Assembly (NCBI GenBank): GCA_005879255.1
Contig: VBKY01000194.1
Coordinates: 11,064 to 16,562, forward strand
Direction of reading: 5' to 3'
Source of the DNA: Deltaproteobacteria bacterium
GTDB taxonomy: Bacteria > Desulfobacterota_B > Binatia > UBA9968
Length of the DNA stretch: 5,499 nucleotides
The stretch's first letter is position 1. Each line of letters opens with the position of its first letter. The notes beneath the pieces were generated by a model. It was not told where the DNA came from. It saw nothing but the letters and a program-made list of their open reading frames with translations, and did not search any database. The translations under genes were made by a program, and so were the position numbers. Positions 1 through 5,087 of this stretch are shown in pieces.

Positions 1-358
1 CGGTAATTACCAGAGCCATGAGTTGCCAGCGATCTTCCCGCCGCGCGGTTAGGCGTCGGAAGATCTCGAGAATTGGGAGCGTGGTCGGCAGCATCATGGC
101 CACGGTCATCAGGGTCCAGCCGACAAGATAGAGAATTACAGGTGCTACGAGTGAAGTCGCGCCGTTAAAAAGGCCGATCTCACCTAATCGCCCGTGATCG
201 AGGTAACGGCCATAAGGAGAGCGATCCCAGATCCACAGCGTCAGCCACGCCAGAATGATCAATGAGGTGATTAACCACAGGAAAGCTCTGCGCTCGGATG
301 AAAGCAATGGAGTGTTGGAGTATCGGAATGCTGGATTAATGGGTTTTGAATGCATCAT
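1..358 (-). CDS. DUF2182 family multi-pass membrane protein, N-terminal part (runs off left edge)
   Basis: The minus-strand frame opens at ATG 358 and stays open to the window edge (119 codons). GGAG lies seven bases before the ATG. The next codon is also ATG (355), and a TAG upstream limits the start. A short polar N-terminus is followed by a hydrophobic helix (about residues 25-45), then a loop and a second helix (about 70-97). That second helix ends in WTLMTVAMMLPTTLPIL (81-97), the hallmark DUF2182 stretch in which W, M, AMM and P are conserved. A third membrane segment begins at about residue 112. DUF2182 proteins are described as predicted metal-binding inner-membrane proteins of unknown activity. 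The gene follows a DUF1326 gene by 90 bp on the same strand, a pairing often seen, so one transcript and a joint role are likely. The remaining helices lie outside the window. Family assignment is firm; function is unknown. Confidence 0.88.
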   Translation of the reverse strand, partial: MMHSKPINPAFRYSNTPLLSSERRAFLWLITSLIILAWLTLWIWDRSPYGRYLDHGRLGEIGLFNGATSLVAPVILYLVGWTLMTVAMMLPTTLPILEIFRRLTARREDRWQLMALVIT

Positions 359-370
359 TCCATTACTCCA
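316..370 (-). promoter_or_regulatory. Inverted repeat able to pair the DUF2182 ribosome-binding site and start codon
   Basis: In the mRNA, the arm TGGAGTAATGGAATG (370-356) holds the GGAG and the AUG. It can pair with CATTCCGATACUCCA-type sequence (330-316) across a 25-base loop. Of 15 pairs, 13 are Watson-Crick, one is G-T and one is A-A. The arms belong to a small cluster of ACTCCA/TGGAGT words on both sides of the start (307-330 and 356-392). The site could therefore be a translational control hairpin, or simply a short palindromic repeat that landed at the gene start. The fold is seen in the sequence; the control role is inferred. Confidence 0.4.
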
Positions 371-448
371 ATGCTTAGGTACTCCAATCTATTACGGCGT
401 GCTAGCCCTCTTCTATCTGACTCCCCTGTCGACCGCGTTGCCAATCGC

Positions 449-1051
449 TTAACTCTGGAAGACAAAATTTCCTTGAATCGCGTTGTGGTCTTTAAGGTCA
501 ATGTTTTGCTTCAAAGCCGGATTGGTCATTTTGAACTTCGTCGCTTTGGCTACGTATGCGGGTGAGCCAGGAATCGTCGAAAATATGGAATCGTGAAGCG
601 TCGTCACGTCGCCGTTGGGACCAAGAAAAGGCTCCATCTCACAGTCAGCGACGTTCCCTATCCGCAGGGTGCCCTTGCCTTCTCTGACCTCGAAAGTAAT
701 CGGCGAGCGCTCCACGGCGACAACCTCGCCGATCAACTGCACGAGGTCGGCGATCGGACCGCCTTGTTTGCCGGTATAAACGCTGAGGAGCGCTTGTTCC
801 TGCTCCTTTGTGGCCCTTTGATCTATGTGGACGACCGCGCGCCAGTTGCCTTTCAGCACGTTTCCTGGGATGTGAACAATGAATCCCAGAGTGAGACCCG
901 ATACGTCTACGCCGTCGATTTCCCCTTTTTCGAAATGGTGCGCCAACGCGGAATCACAAGTTCCGTTATCCGGGTCGACGCCGATCCAGCAAGGACAGAG
1001 AACTTCACAGTTGCAGACTTCGAGCAGACTTCCTTCGAGTTTATAGGCCAT
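449..1051 (-). CDS. DUF1326 domain-containing protein
   Basis: This 200-residue protein fits the usual DUF1326 length. It opens with the family's cysteine-rich motif CNCEVLCPCW (residues 13-22; Cys13, 15, 19, 21). Cys32 follows in a D-x-G-x-C context and Cys137 in ADCEMEP. The middle part reads as alternating beta strands, with family-like phrases such as GNWRAVVHID and GKQGGP. There is no signal peptide or membrane helix, so it is probably cytoplasmic. The clustered cysteines suggest metal or thiol chemistry, but no activity is established. The ATG at 1051 has a strong GGGGGA seven bases upstream, and no in-frame alternative is needed. It lies first in a minus-strand pair with the DUF2182 membrane protein. 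A possible promoter sits about 140 bp upstream (1190-1218). The long opposite-strand frame over this gene is a shadow. Confidence 0.9.
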   Translation of the reverse strand: MAYKLEGSLLEVCNCEVLCPCWIGVDPDNGTCDSALAHHFEKGEIDGVDVSGLTLGFIVHIPGNVLKGNWRAVVHIDQRATKEQEQALLSVYTGKQGGPIADLVQLIGEVVAVERSPITFEVREGKGTLRIGNVADCEMEPFLGPNGDVTTLHDSIFSTIPGSPAYVAKATKFKMTNPALKQNIDLKDHNAIQGNFVFQS

Positions 1052-1189
1052 ATCTAATCCCCCTTTTCACGAGTTCGTTGGAATAGGACTTTCGACCAAA
1101 ACAAATGCCACGGAAGAGTCGCCCATTAATTCGGAGCTCTACCTATGCCCGACGTTTTCTTAAGGTGTTTTTAGAAATTGATTAAGCAG

Positions 1190-1218
1190 AACCTATTTCG
1201 TCCGGAGTTCACAGTCAA
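1190..1218 (-). promoter_or_regulatory. Possible sigma-70-like promoter for the DUF1326-DUF2182 pair
   Basis: On the minus strand, TTGACT (1218-1213) matches the -35 consensus at five of six bases. After a 17-base spacer comes TAGGTT (1195-1190), which matches the -10 consensus at only three of six. It points toward the DUF1326 start and would give a leader of roughly 130 bases. The stretch between it and the gene is AT-rich and non-coding. The weak -10 box makes this tentative. Confidence 0.25.
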
Positions 1219-1244
1219 GAGATTTAGACTCAGGCGGCTTTGGG

Positions 1245-1318
1245 CTGAATGGATAGGTGTTATCCTGAATGCGAGCGTTAACAGTACTGAGGCTCGGGCG
1301 CATTCTGGCTGAACACGG
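1245..1318. repeat. Repeat A, copy 1 (A1), inverted-repeat element
   Basis: The first 33 bases (1245-1277) match 5365-5397 at 30 positions with no gap. Left arm GGTGTTATCCTGAATGCG (1256-1273) and right arm CGCATTCTGGCTGAACAC (1299-1316) are inverted to each other over most of their length, with a 25-base loop. Relative to copy A2, GTGTT in the left arm is matched by AACAC in the right, where A2 has GTTTT and AAAAC. The arms have therefore changed together, as expected for a maintained stem or palindrome. A shorter alternative hairpin, GGATA/TATCC (1251-1265), is also possible. No transposase is linked to it. Confidence 0.7.
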
Positions 1319-1477
1319 TGGACCGATGCATCAAAGGCCGCCCAGCGCAGCGCGACGGTATCTGGAATTATCACAAGCGCGCGGCATCGCGAAACGAGTG
1401 ATACCCTCCCGAATCATGGCTATGGAACGTAGAGGACTCATGGGCTGGAAGGAAGCCAATCAAAACGATTCAGCCTG

Positions 1478-1535
1478 AGATTGAACTGAACGACGCTTCA
1501 GACAAGCGTCATAGGATTTGGCCGTAGGATAAATG
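1478..1535. repeat. Repeat B, copy 1 (B1)
   Basis: The first 25 bases (1478-1502) match 3004-3028 at 23 positions (AGATTGAACTG-ACGACGC-TCAGA). After a diverged middle with a two-base length difference, the copies meet again at CGTAGGATAAAT here and CGTAGGAGAAAT in B2. B1 contains a perfect seven-base hairpin, GACGCTT-cagac-AAGCGTC (1492-1510), which B2 lacks. The element lies in non-coding DNA just beyond the ABC ATPase remnant. Confidence 0.6.
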
Positions 1536-1542
1536 AGCGCAA

Positions 1543-1710
1543 TTACAGATCGATGTTCGAGACAACTGGTCGGCCAATTTGAAATCCAAACGTTGGTGTT
1601 CTCATGATGATGCCACAACCTGATGGTCCAACGAAAACCAAGAACTCGCCTTGCTCGACCTCCAAACTGATGCCGCCGAGCGCCACCGGATTTACTTACG
1701 TCGACCGTGC
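1543..1710 (-). pseudogene. Decayed fragment of an ABC-transporter ATP-binding protein
   Basis: The minus frame ending at TAA 1543 reads VALGGISLEVEQGEFLVF then VGPSGCG (1686 down to about 1612). This is the N-terminal core of an ABC ATPase of the SsuB/TauB or UgpC/MalK kind: the strand before Walker A, then Walker A GPSGCG. The expected lysine and Ser/Thr are replaced by IIM, and the reading stops soon after, with no Q-loop, signature or Walker B. Just upstream, VDVSKSGGA in a different frame resembles the usual xDVSKSFG lead-in, so there is also a frameshift at about 1686. About 35 of some 250 residues are recognisable. It is a dead remnant, apparently truncated near 1600. The family call rests on motif recognition only. 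Confidence 0.6.
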
Positions 1711-1736
1711 CGCTCGCGGGTTCCTCCACTTAACGC

Positions 1737-2051
1737 GCAGCTAATTCCGCTTCAGCGGGCGCGCTTCGTGATCTGCTTGACCGCCGCGCCGATCTCGGCG
1801 CTTAAAACGGCGGTCCGGCAAAATCCGCTTTCACTTTCTTGTTCGGGATTTCGCTTTGGTTCCGGCGGCCGCCAGCGTTCACGCTGCCGAATCTTTCGCG
1901 GAACCATCCGCAATCTGCTCCCATCCCGGGAATCCCTGCAAAATGCGCTCGGCATTTTTGGCAGGCGTGATGAGACCGTAGCGAGGCCTAATCATTTCTC
2001 CGATCGTAGAATCCCTGTCGCGTGTGATGGAAAGAAAAACTTTGACTGCGC
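1737..2051. other. Intergenic stretch with a possible gene remnant
   Basis: Downstream of the SYLF lipoprotein no complete gene is visible. On the minus strand, a 38-codon frame from ATG 1995 to TGA 1879 (MIRPRYGLITPAKNAERILQ at its start) has natural-looking composition and extends open upstream into the end of the neighbouring gene. A second minus frame ends at about 1752 with AEIGAAVKQITKRAR. Read with the ATPase fragment just beyond, these could be pieces of a decayed operon, but I recognise neither. A long plus-strand frame (1651-2148) is arginine/serine-rich, covers the remnant antisense and is not credible. Confidence 0.35.
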
Positions 2052-2711
2052 TCAGTACTTCGATAGAACCTGCTGTAACTTCTTCGCACCGTCCGGTGGC
2101 TGTACCTTGCCCGAGAGAATGTCTTTCGCCGCGACCGGTTTACCGTAATACTCCGCATTGGCCTCGTCCCGGGTGGCGATTACCGTACCTTCCAAGGAGA
2201 TGCCGGCGAAAAGGCCCTGGCTGCGGCTGTAAGTATACATAGCCGCCTGCAAGGCGACACCGGCCTCGGCGGTACGTCCAACAGGACCCGCCGCTGCGCC
2301 CAAGGCGGCCCCGAGCGTGACGTTTCCCCCTTTAGTAAACGCGTCGACAGCCGCTGGAGTGTTGAGGACAACTACAAGTTCAGAGACCTCAGCCCCAGCC
2401 TGAAAGCCGACTCCTATCCCGCCCGTACCGATTGCCGACGGACCGCTCCAGCCGTTGTCGGTTCGCGCAACGACAATGCCGGTCCCGCCTCTGACACTGC
2501 CGATAAATGCGGCTTTCGTAACGGTCAGGATGGCTAAGCCTCTCGCAGCGCGCATTACCGCCGGCGGAATTGCGCTCTCCGGAATCGCCTCGAAGCGTTC
2601 AATGACCGCCACAGCTTGGTCAACGTCTCTCTGCATGCCGTCATGTCCGGGAGCAACCGTAGAGCATGCGCTGAGTAAGGCTGCAAAAACAAGAAAAATA
2701 CTAGCCTTCAT
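2052..2711 (-). CDS. SYLF/Ysc84-domain lipoprotein
   Basis: With the start at ATG 2711 the protein has 219 residues and begins with a lipoprotein signal: MKAS, a hydrophobic run, then lipobox LSAC with Cys16. Ser17 at +2 favours the outer membrane. The upstream in-frame start at 2762 would put 17 polar residues before the signal. A GAGG sits 11 bases before 2711, slightly far. Residues 28-200 fit the SYLF (Ysc84/DUF500) domain: a helical part with AVMRAARGLAILTV (51-64), then glycine-rich strands VRGGTGIVVAR (73-83) and GGIGVGFQAGAEVSELVVVL (97-116), and near the end YSRSQGLFAGISLEG (161-175). Eukaryotic SYLF proteins bind phosphoinositides. Bacterial ones are poorly understood envelope proteins, so a lipid-binding role is inference. 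It stands alone, with no same-strand partner nearby. Confidence 0.9.
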   Translation of the reverse strand: MKASIFLVFAALLSACSTVAPGHDGMQRDVDQAVAVIERFEAIPESAIPPAVMRAARGLAILTVTKAAFIGSVRGGTGIVVARTDNGWSGPSAIGTGGIGVGFQAGAEVSELVVVLNTPAAVDAFTKGGNVTLGAALGAAAGPVGRTAEAGVALQAAMYTYSRSQGLFAGISLEGTVIATRDEANAEYYGKPVAAKDILSGKVQPPDGAKKLQQVLSKY

Positions 2712-2781
2712 GCTGGCACTTACCTCTCTTCCGTCGATGCAACGCTGGATGCCATGACGCATCTACGGATACGGTGGTTTT

Positions 2782-2812
2782 AATTTCCCGCCTCTGCTTC
2801 AAATTCCCGCCT
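2782..2812. promoter_or_regulatory. Direct repeat of AATTTCCCGCCT, possible operator
   Basis: AATTTCCCGCCT (2782-2793) and AAATTCCCGCCT (2801-2812) agree at 11 of 12 bases and are offset by 19 bp, close to two helical turns. They lie 71-101 bp upstream of the SYLF lipoprotein start, where an activator or repressor could bind. No regulator is encoded in the window. Chance is a real alternative. Confidence 0.25.
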
Positions 2813-3003
2813 GATATTTTCGATTGCTTTGATGGGATGACCGAGTGTCGCAATTCAGCGCAACTCACCATCAATAGCTTGCACGCTGTGACTCCAGCTT
2901 GTCAACAACATGCCCAAAAATCGTTCGAACCTTACCGTTTTGTGCACAAGATCCCTGAGGTGAATCTAGAATCTCACCCGTTCTTCGTTTCACACCAATC
3001 TTC

Positions 3004-3063
3004 AGATTGAACTGTACGACGCGTCAGATTGATCTCACGAAAGATTGGCTCGTAGGAGAAATC
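3004..3063. repeat. Repeat B, copy 2 (B2)
   Basis: This is a diverged copy of 1478-1535, same orientation, with 23 of 25 bases shared at the left end and CGTAGGAGAAAT at the right end. It lacks the B1 GACGCTT hairpin, because the first arm reads GACGCGTC and the second arm is gone. It has a different seven-base inverted repeat, AGATTGG (3042-3048) with CCAATCT (3067-3073), partly outside the conserved segment. It lies between the SYLF gene and the following plus-strand gene. Confidence 0.6.
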
Positions 3064-3146
3064 AATCCAATCTAACGAGAGGGGTCAACGAATCGCTTGA
3101 GCTGTGGCCGCGCGTCCAGCGAGTCCAGTCGCCCCACTATTCGTAG

Positions 3147-3168
3147 GGGCAGGCCGCCGTGCTTGCCC
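3147..3168. repeat. GC-rich hairpin (GGGCAGGC/GCTTGCCC)
   Basis: GGGCAGGC (3147-3154) pairs with GCTTGCCC (3161-3168) over a six-base loop. Seven pairs are Watson-Crick and one is G-T. The stem is followed on the plus strand by GGTTTTCTTATT. It resembles the GTAGGGGCAGGC...GCCTGCCC words that are dispersed in many environmental genomes. As a plus-strand terminator it has no gene to serve, so a dispersed palindrome is the better reading. Confidence 0.45.
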
Positions 3169-3307
3169 GGTTTTCTTATTGACAAGAAGAGCGCAGCGGC
3201 CTAAAGCTTGACCCAACGTTTCGCGGCCGATGAGCCACTACGCAACGTGTGGATAAAGAGTTGGGCTACTGATTCTATGTGCGAGGCGTGCGAATTCCGG
3301 AACCATC

Positions 3308-4060
3308 GTGTTTCAGACCATGGATGCGTTTTCGATCATTAGAGAGGTGGAAGGAATCTTCACGCGATACTGGGGCGGTCACTTCGAGGTGGTGACGACT
3401 TTCTTTTCCCGTCCGAGGCCGCGCGAACAGCTCATCGCTTGGCTCGATCTCCAACTCTATAAGGAGATCCATGTGGTGCCGGGAAAAGCGCAGGCGCTCA
3501 TCGATATGTACGAAAAGCTCGATGGCGAAGTGGAGCGGGCTGAATACGAAGCGGAGGCCTACGAGATGGCCGACGAGATTCAGCATTACCGGCTGCTCGC
3601 CGATATCAGGGAACTCATCACCGGGACCAGACTCAAAGCCACCGAGGCCAAGCCCACGAGGGAACAGGTCAGGCTCGAAGAAGTCCGGCGCAAATACTCG
3701 ACCAGCAAAAGCCCGCTCGTTCGCGCCGTAAGCGGATTCTCTCCCGGCGGAGGGGTCGCGTTTGCCGCCGCCGGCTGCATGATCGACGGTGGGCCGGTCG
3801 AGCGCCTCCTGGCCGAGGCGTTCAAGATCATCTTTCGCCAGGAGCATGTCCACTATCACCAGCGACGATTGGTTTTCGACCGCTTGGCGCAGGAATCCGA
3901 TCCGTCGGAGTATCGTGAGGCCCTGGAATTCGCCCGCGAACTGGCGCGACAGCACTTTATCCTTAGAAACGAGTCTTTCAGTTATCCTCTGGAACCCGAC
4001 CGCGTAAAAGAGATTGACCTCGGCAAGGTCGTTCCGTACGCGCCGCCCCGGCTCTACTGA
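3308..4060 (+). CDS. Helical protein of unknown family with two ExxH motifs (possible ferritin-like fold)
   Basis: I do not recognise this 250-residue protein by family. It has no signal peptide or membrane segment and is rich in Glu, Arg and Ala, so it is probably soluble and mostly helical. Helix-like blocks span about 6-33, 38-71, 72-105, 161-196 and 199-219. Two ExxH motifs stand out, EIQH (90-93) and EHVH (179-182, in QEHVHYHQ). Extra acids lie in preceding turns (Glu81, 83, 86; Glu165, 170), and Glu53 and His55 lie in an earlier helix. ExxH pairs on separate helices are typical of ferritin-like di-iron proteins. The spacing is not canonical, so the fold is inference. The middle (140-163) has a Gly-rich SPGGGVAFAAAG loop. 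The start is GTG 3308 with GGAA five bases upstream. ATG 3320 has no ribosome-binding site. It converges on the downstream substrate-binding protein gene, 25 bp apart. Coding status is convincing. Confidence 0.75.
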   Translation: MFQTMDAFSIIREVEGIFTRYWGGHFEVVTTFFSRPRPREQLIAWLDLQLYKEIHVVPGKAQALIDMYEKLDGEVERAEYEAEAYEMADEIQHYRLLADIRELITGTRLKATEAKPTREQVRLEEVRRKYSTSKSPLVRAVSGFSPGGGVAFAAAGCMIDGGPVERLLAEAFKIIFRQEHVHYHQRRLVFDRLAQESDPSEYREALEFARELARQHFILRNESFSYPLEPDRVKEIDLGKVVPYAPPRLY

Positions 4061-4085
4061 GAAGATTTCCAGCGTGACTTGAAAA

Positions 4086-5087
4086 TCACCTATAGAGACG
4101 GGAGAAGAAACCCTCCTGCTCGATCTCTTTGAGAATCGAAACGTCGATGAAGTCGGCGCTTTTCTTTCCTTTGAGCAGAGGCTGAGAAGGACTCGCCTCG
4201 TCGATGGCGATTTCCACGGCTGCTTCCAAAGGATACGGCTTGGCAGGAATGGTTCCCAACAAATAGTTCTTATGCATCGAGTCCAGGATCTTAGCGTTTT
4301 CGACCCTAAGATACTTGCTCAGGACCCGGGTGGCGATCTCTCTGTTGGTTTTTCCCAACCAGATAGCCTCGCTAAAACCCATCAGGAAGGCCTTTACCAA
4401 ATCGCGGTGATCTTTTAGGAACTGCTGCGTGGTCGTAAAATCACCGCCGGTCGTCACTACTCCCCATTCGGCCAGATCTCCCAAGACACTGACTTTCAAA
4501 CCTCTCAACGCGAGTTGAGAGACATTGTCGGCGGTCCCGAGGGTCGCGTCGATCTTGCCTTGGAAGATCAGTTGGATTCTTAAATCCGACCTGCCGATGC
4601 CCGTCGGAATGAGCGTGACGTCCTTACCTGGGATCAGGCCCAGTTGCGGAAGCAGCCTGCGCAGCAGAAAGTCGGAGCCGGCGCCGATGAAGCTGATGCC
4701 GACGACCTTCCCCTTAAGACCATCCAGAGAGGTGATCGACGGATGCGCGATCAGCTTATAAGGAATCGCTCCGGAGCCGGCAAAGATCAGTATGGGAGCG
4801 CGACTGCCGGCGGCCACCGCCGCTGATGCCGTGTCGGAAACCACATGCACGTCGCCGGCGATCAGGGCGCTGTAAGAGGCGGAGCCGGATGCAATGTGGA
4901 TGGGCGCCACATCGAGGCCGTACTTCTCGAAAATTTTCAGTTCCTTGGCGATCCAAAGGGGAGCGCGGGTGGCGGTGATCGAAGAATACGACACGCGAAA
5001 AGGCTGAAGCTTTCTTTCCTGGGCTCCCGCGGCTACCCAGGTCAGCAAAACAATGGACAAAAAGAAGTAGGCCGGTATTCTTCGCAC
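4086..5087 (-). CDS. NMT1/SsuA-type ABC-transporter substrate-binding protein
   Basis: This 333-residue periplasmic protein has a signal peptide: MRR, a hydrophobic run (6-20), and a likely cut after AGA (20-22). The mature part follows the NitT/TauT and THI5/NMT1 pattern. It starts with a strand and YSSITATRAPLWIAKELKIF (34-53), then EKYGLDVAPI, a GSASYSALIAGDVHVV segment (68-83), SLDGLKGKVVGIS (120-132), and AFLMGFSEAIWL (233-244) near the C-terminal helices. Relatives bind sulfonates, nitrate, thiamine precursors or aromatic acids and hand them to an inner-membrane permease. The ligand cannot be read here. The start is GTG 5087, since no in-frame ATG lies before a stop upstream. Only a poor AAGAA precedes it, so translation may be weak. 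No permease or intact ATPase is adjacent, so partners must lie elsewhere or the gene is an orphan. Confidence 0.9.
   Translation of the reverse strand: MRRIPAYFFLSIVLLTWVAAGAQERKLQPFRVSYSSITATRAPLWIAKELKIFEKYGLDVAPIHIASGSASYSALIAGDVHVVSDTASAAVAAGSRAPILIFAGSGAIPYKLIAHPSITSLDGLKGKVVGISFIGAGSDFLLRRLLPQLGLIPGKDVTLIPTGIGRSDLRIQLIFQGKIDATLGTADNVSQLALRGLKVSVLGDLAEWGVVTTGGDFTTTQQFLKDHRDLVKAFLMGFSEAIWLGKTNREIATRVLSKYLRVENAKILDSMHKNYLLGTIPAKPYPLEAAVEIAIDEASPSQPLLKGKKSADFIDVSILKEIEQEGFFSRLYR

Larger units (their letters stand above)
1052..1542. other. Non-coding stretch carrying repeats A1 and B1
   Basis: No frame here looks like a real gene. A plus frame at 1269-1478 and a minus frame at 1171-1374 both overlap repeat A1. 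Neither has a convincing ribosome-binding site or a recognisable motif. The first 190 bases are AT-rich and probably hold the promoter of the DUF1326 gene. The rest contains repeat A1 (1245-1318), a featureless segment (about 1330-1470) and repeat B1 (1478-1535). Confidence 0.6.
2712..3307. other. Intergenic stretch upstream of the SYLF and ExxH-motif genes
   Basis: These bases separate two divergent genes and should contain both promoters. I see a pair of near-identical 12-mers (2782-2812), repeat B2 (3004-3063), a GC-rich hairpin (3147-3168) and a perfect TTGACA on the plus strand (3179-3184) followed by only a weak -10-like TAAAGC. A plus-strand frame at 2774-3010 has no ribosome-binding site or family resemblance and overlaps the B2 repeat. 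I take it as chance. Confidence 0.55.

Noticed and set aside
593..1057. Plus-strand frame of 154 codons over the DUF1326 gene
   Set aside because: The minus strand carries a clear DUF1326 protein with conserved cysteines; this is its shadow.
1269..1478. Plus-strand frame of 69 codons
   Set aside because: It starts within the arm of repeat A1, has no ribosome-binding site and ends at repeat B1. Composition gives no support.
1651..2148. Plus-strand frame of 165 codons
   Set aside because: It is Arg/Ser/Cys-rich, has no ribosome-binding site, runs antisense to the ABC remnant and ends inside the SYLF gene in antisense.
2877..2905. Perfect TTGACA on the minus strand upstream of the SYLF gene
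   Set aside because: No acceptable -10 box lies 16-19 bases downstream; the nearest TATTGA is 23 bases away.
3179..3207. TTGACA with TAAAGC 17 bases later, as promoter for the gene at 3308
   Set aside because: The -10 box matches only about half of the consensus and the leader would be long. Mentioned in the intergenic entry but not called.
3275..3955. Long minus-strand frame (226 codons) opposite the ExxH-motif gene
   Set aside because: It is in antisense to a frame with better composition and a plausible start. Its translation is Arg/Gly/Phe-rich with no motif, which is typical of a shadow in GC-rich coding DNA.
4061..4085. Bidirectional terminator between the convergent genes
   Set aside because: Only a bulged GATTT/AAATC pairing can be drawn across 4064-4087, with no GC-rich stem and no T-run.
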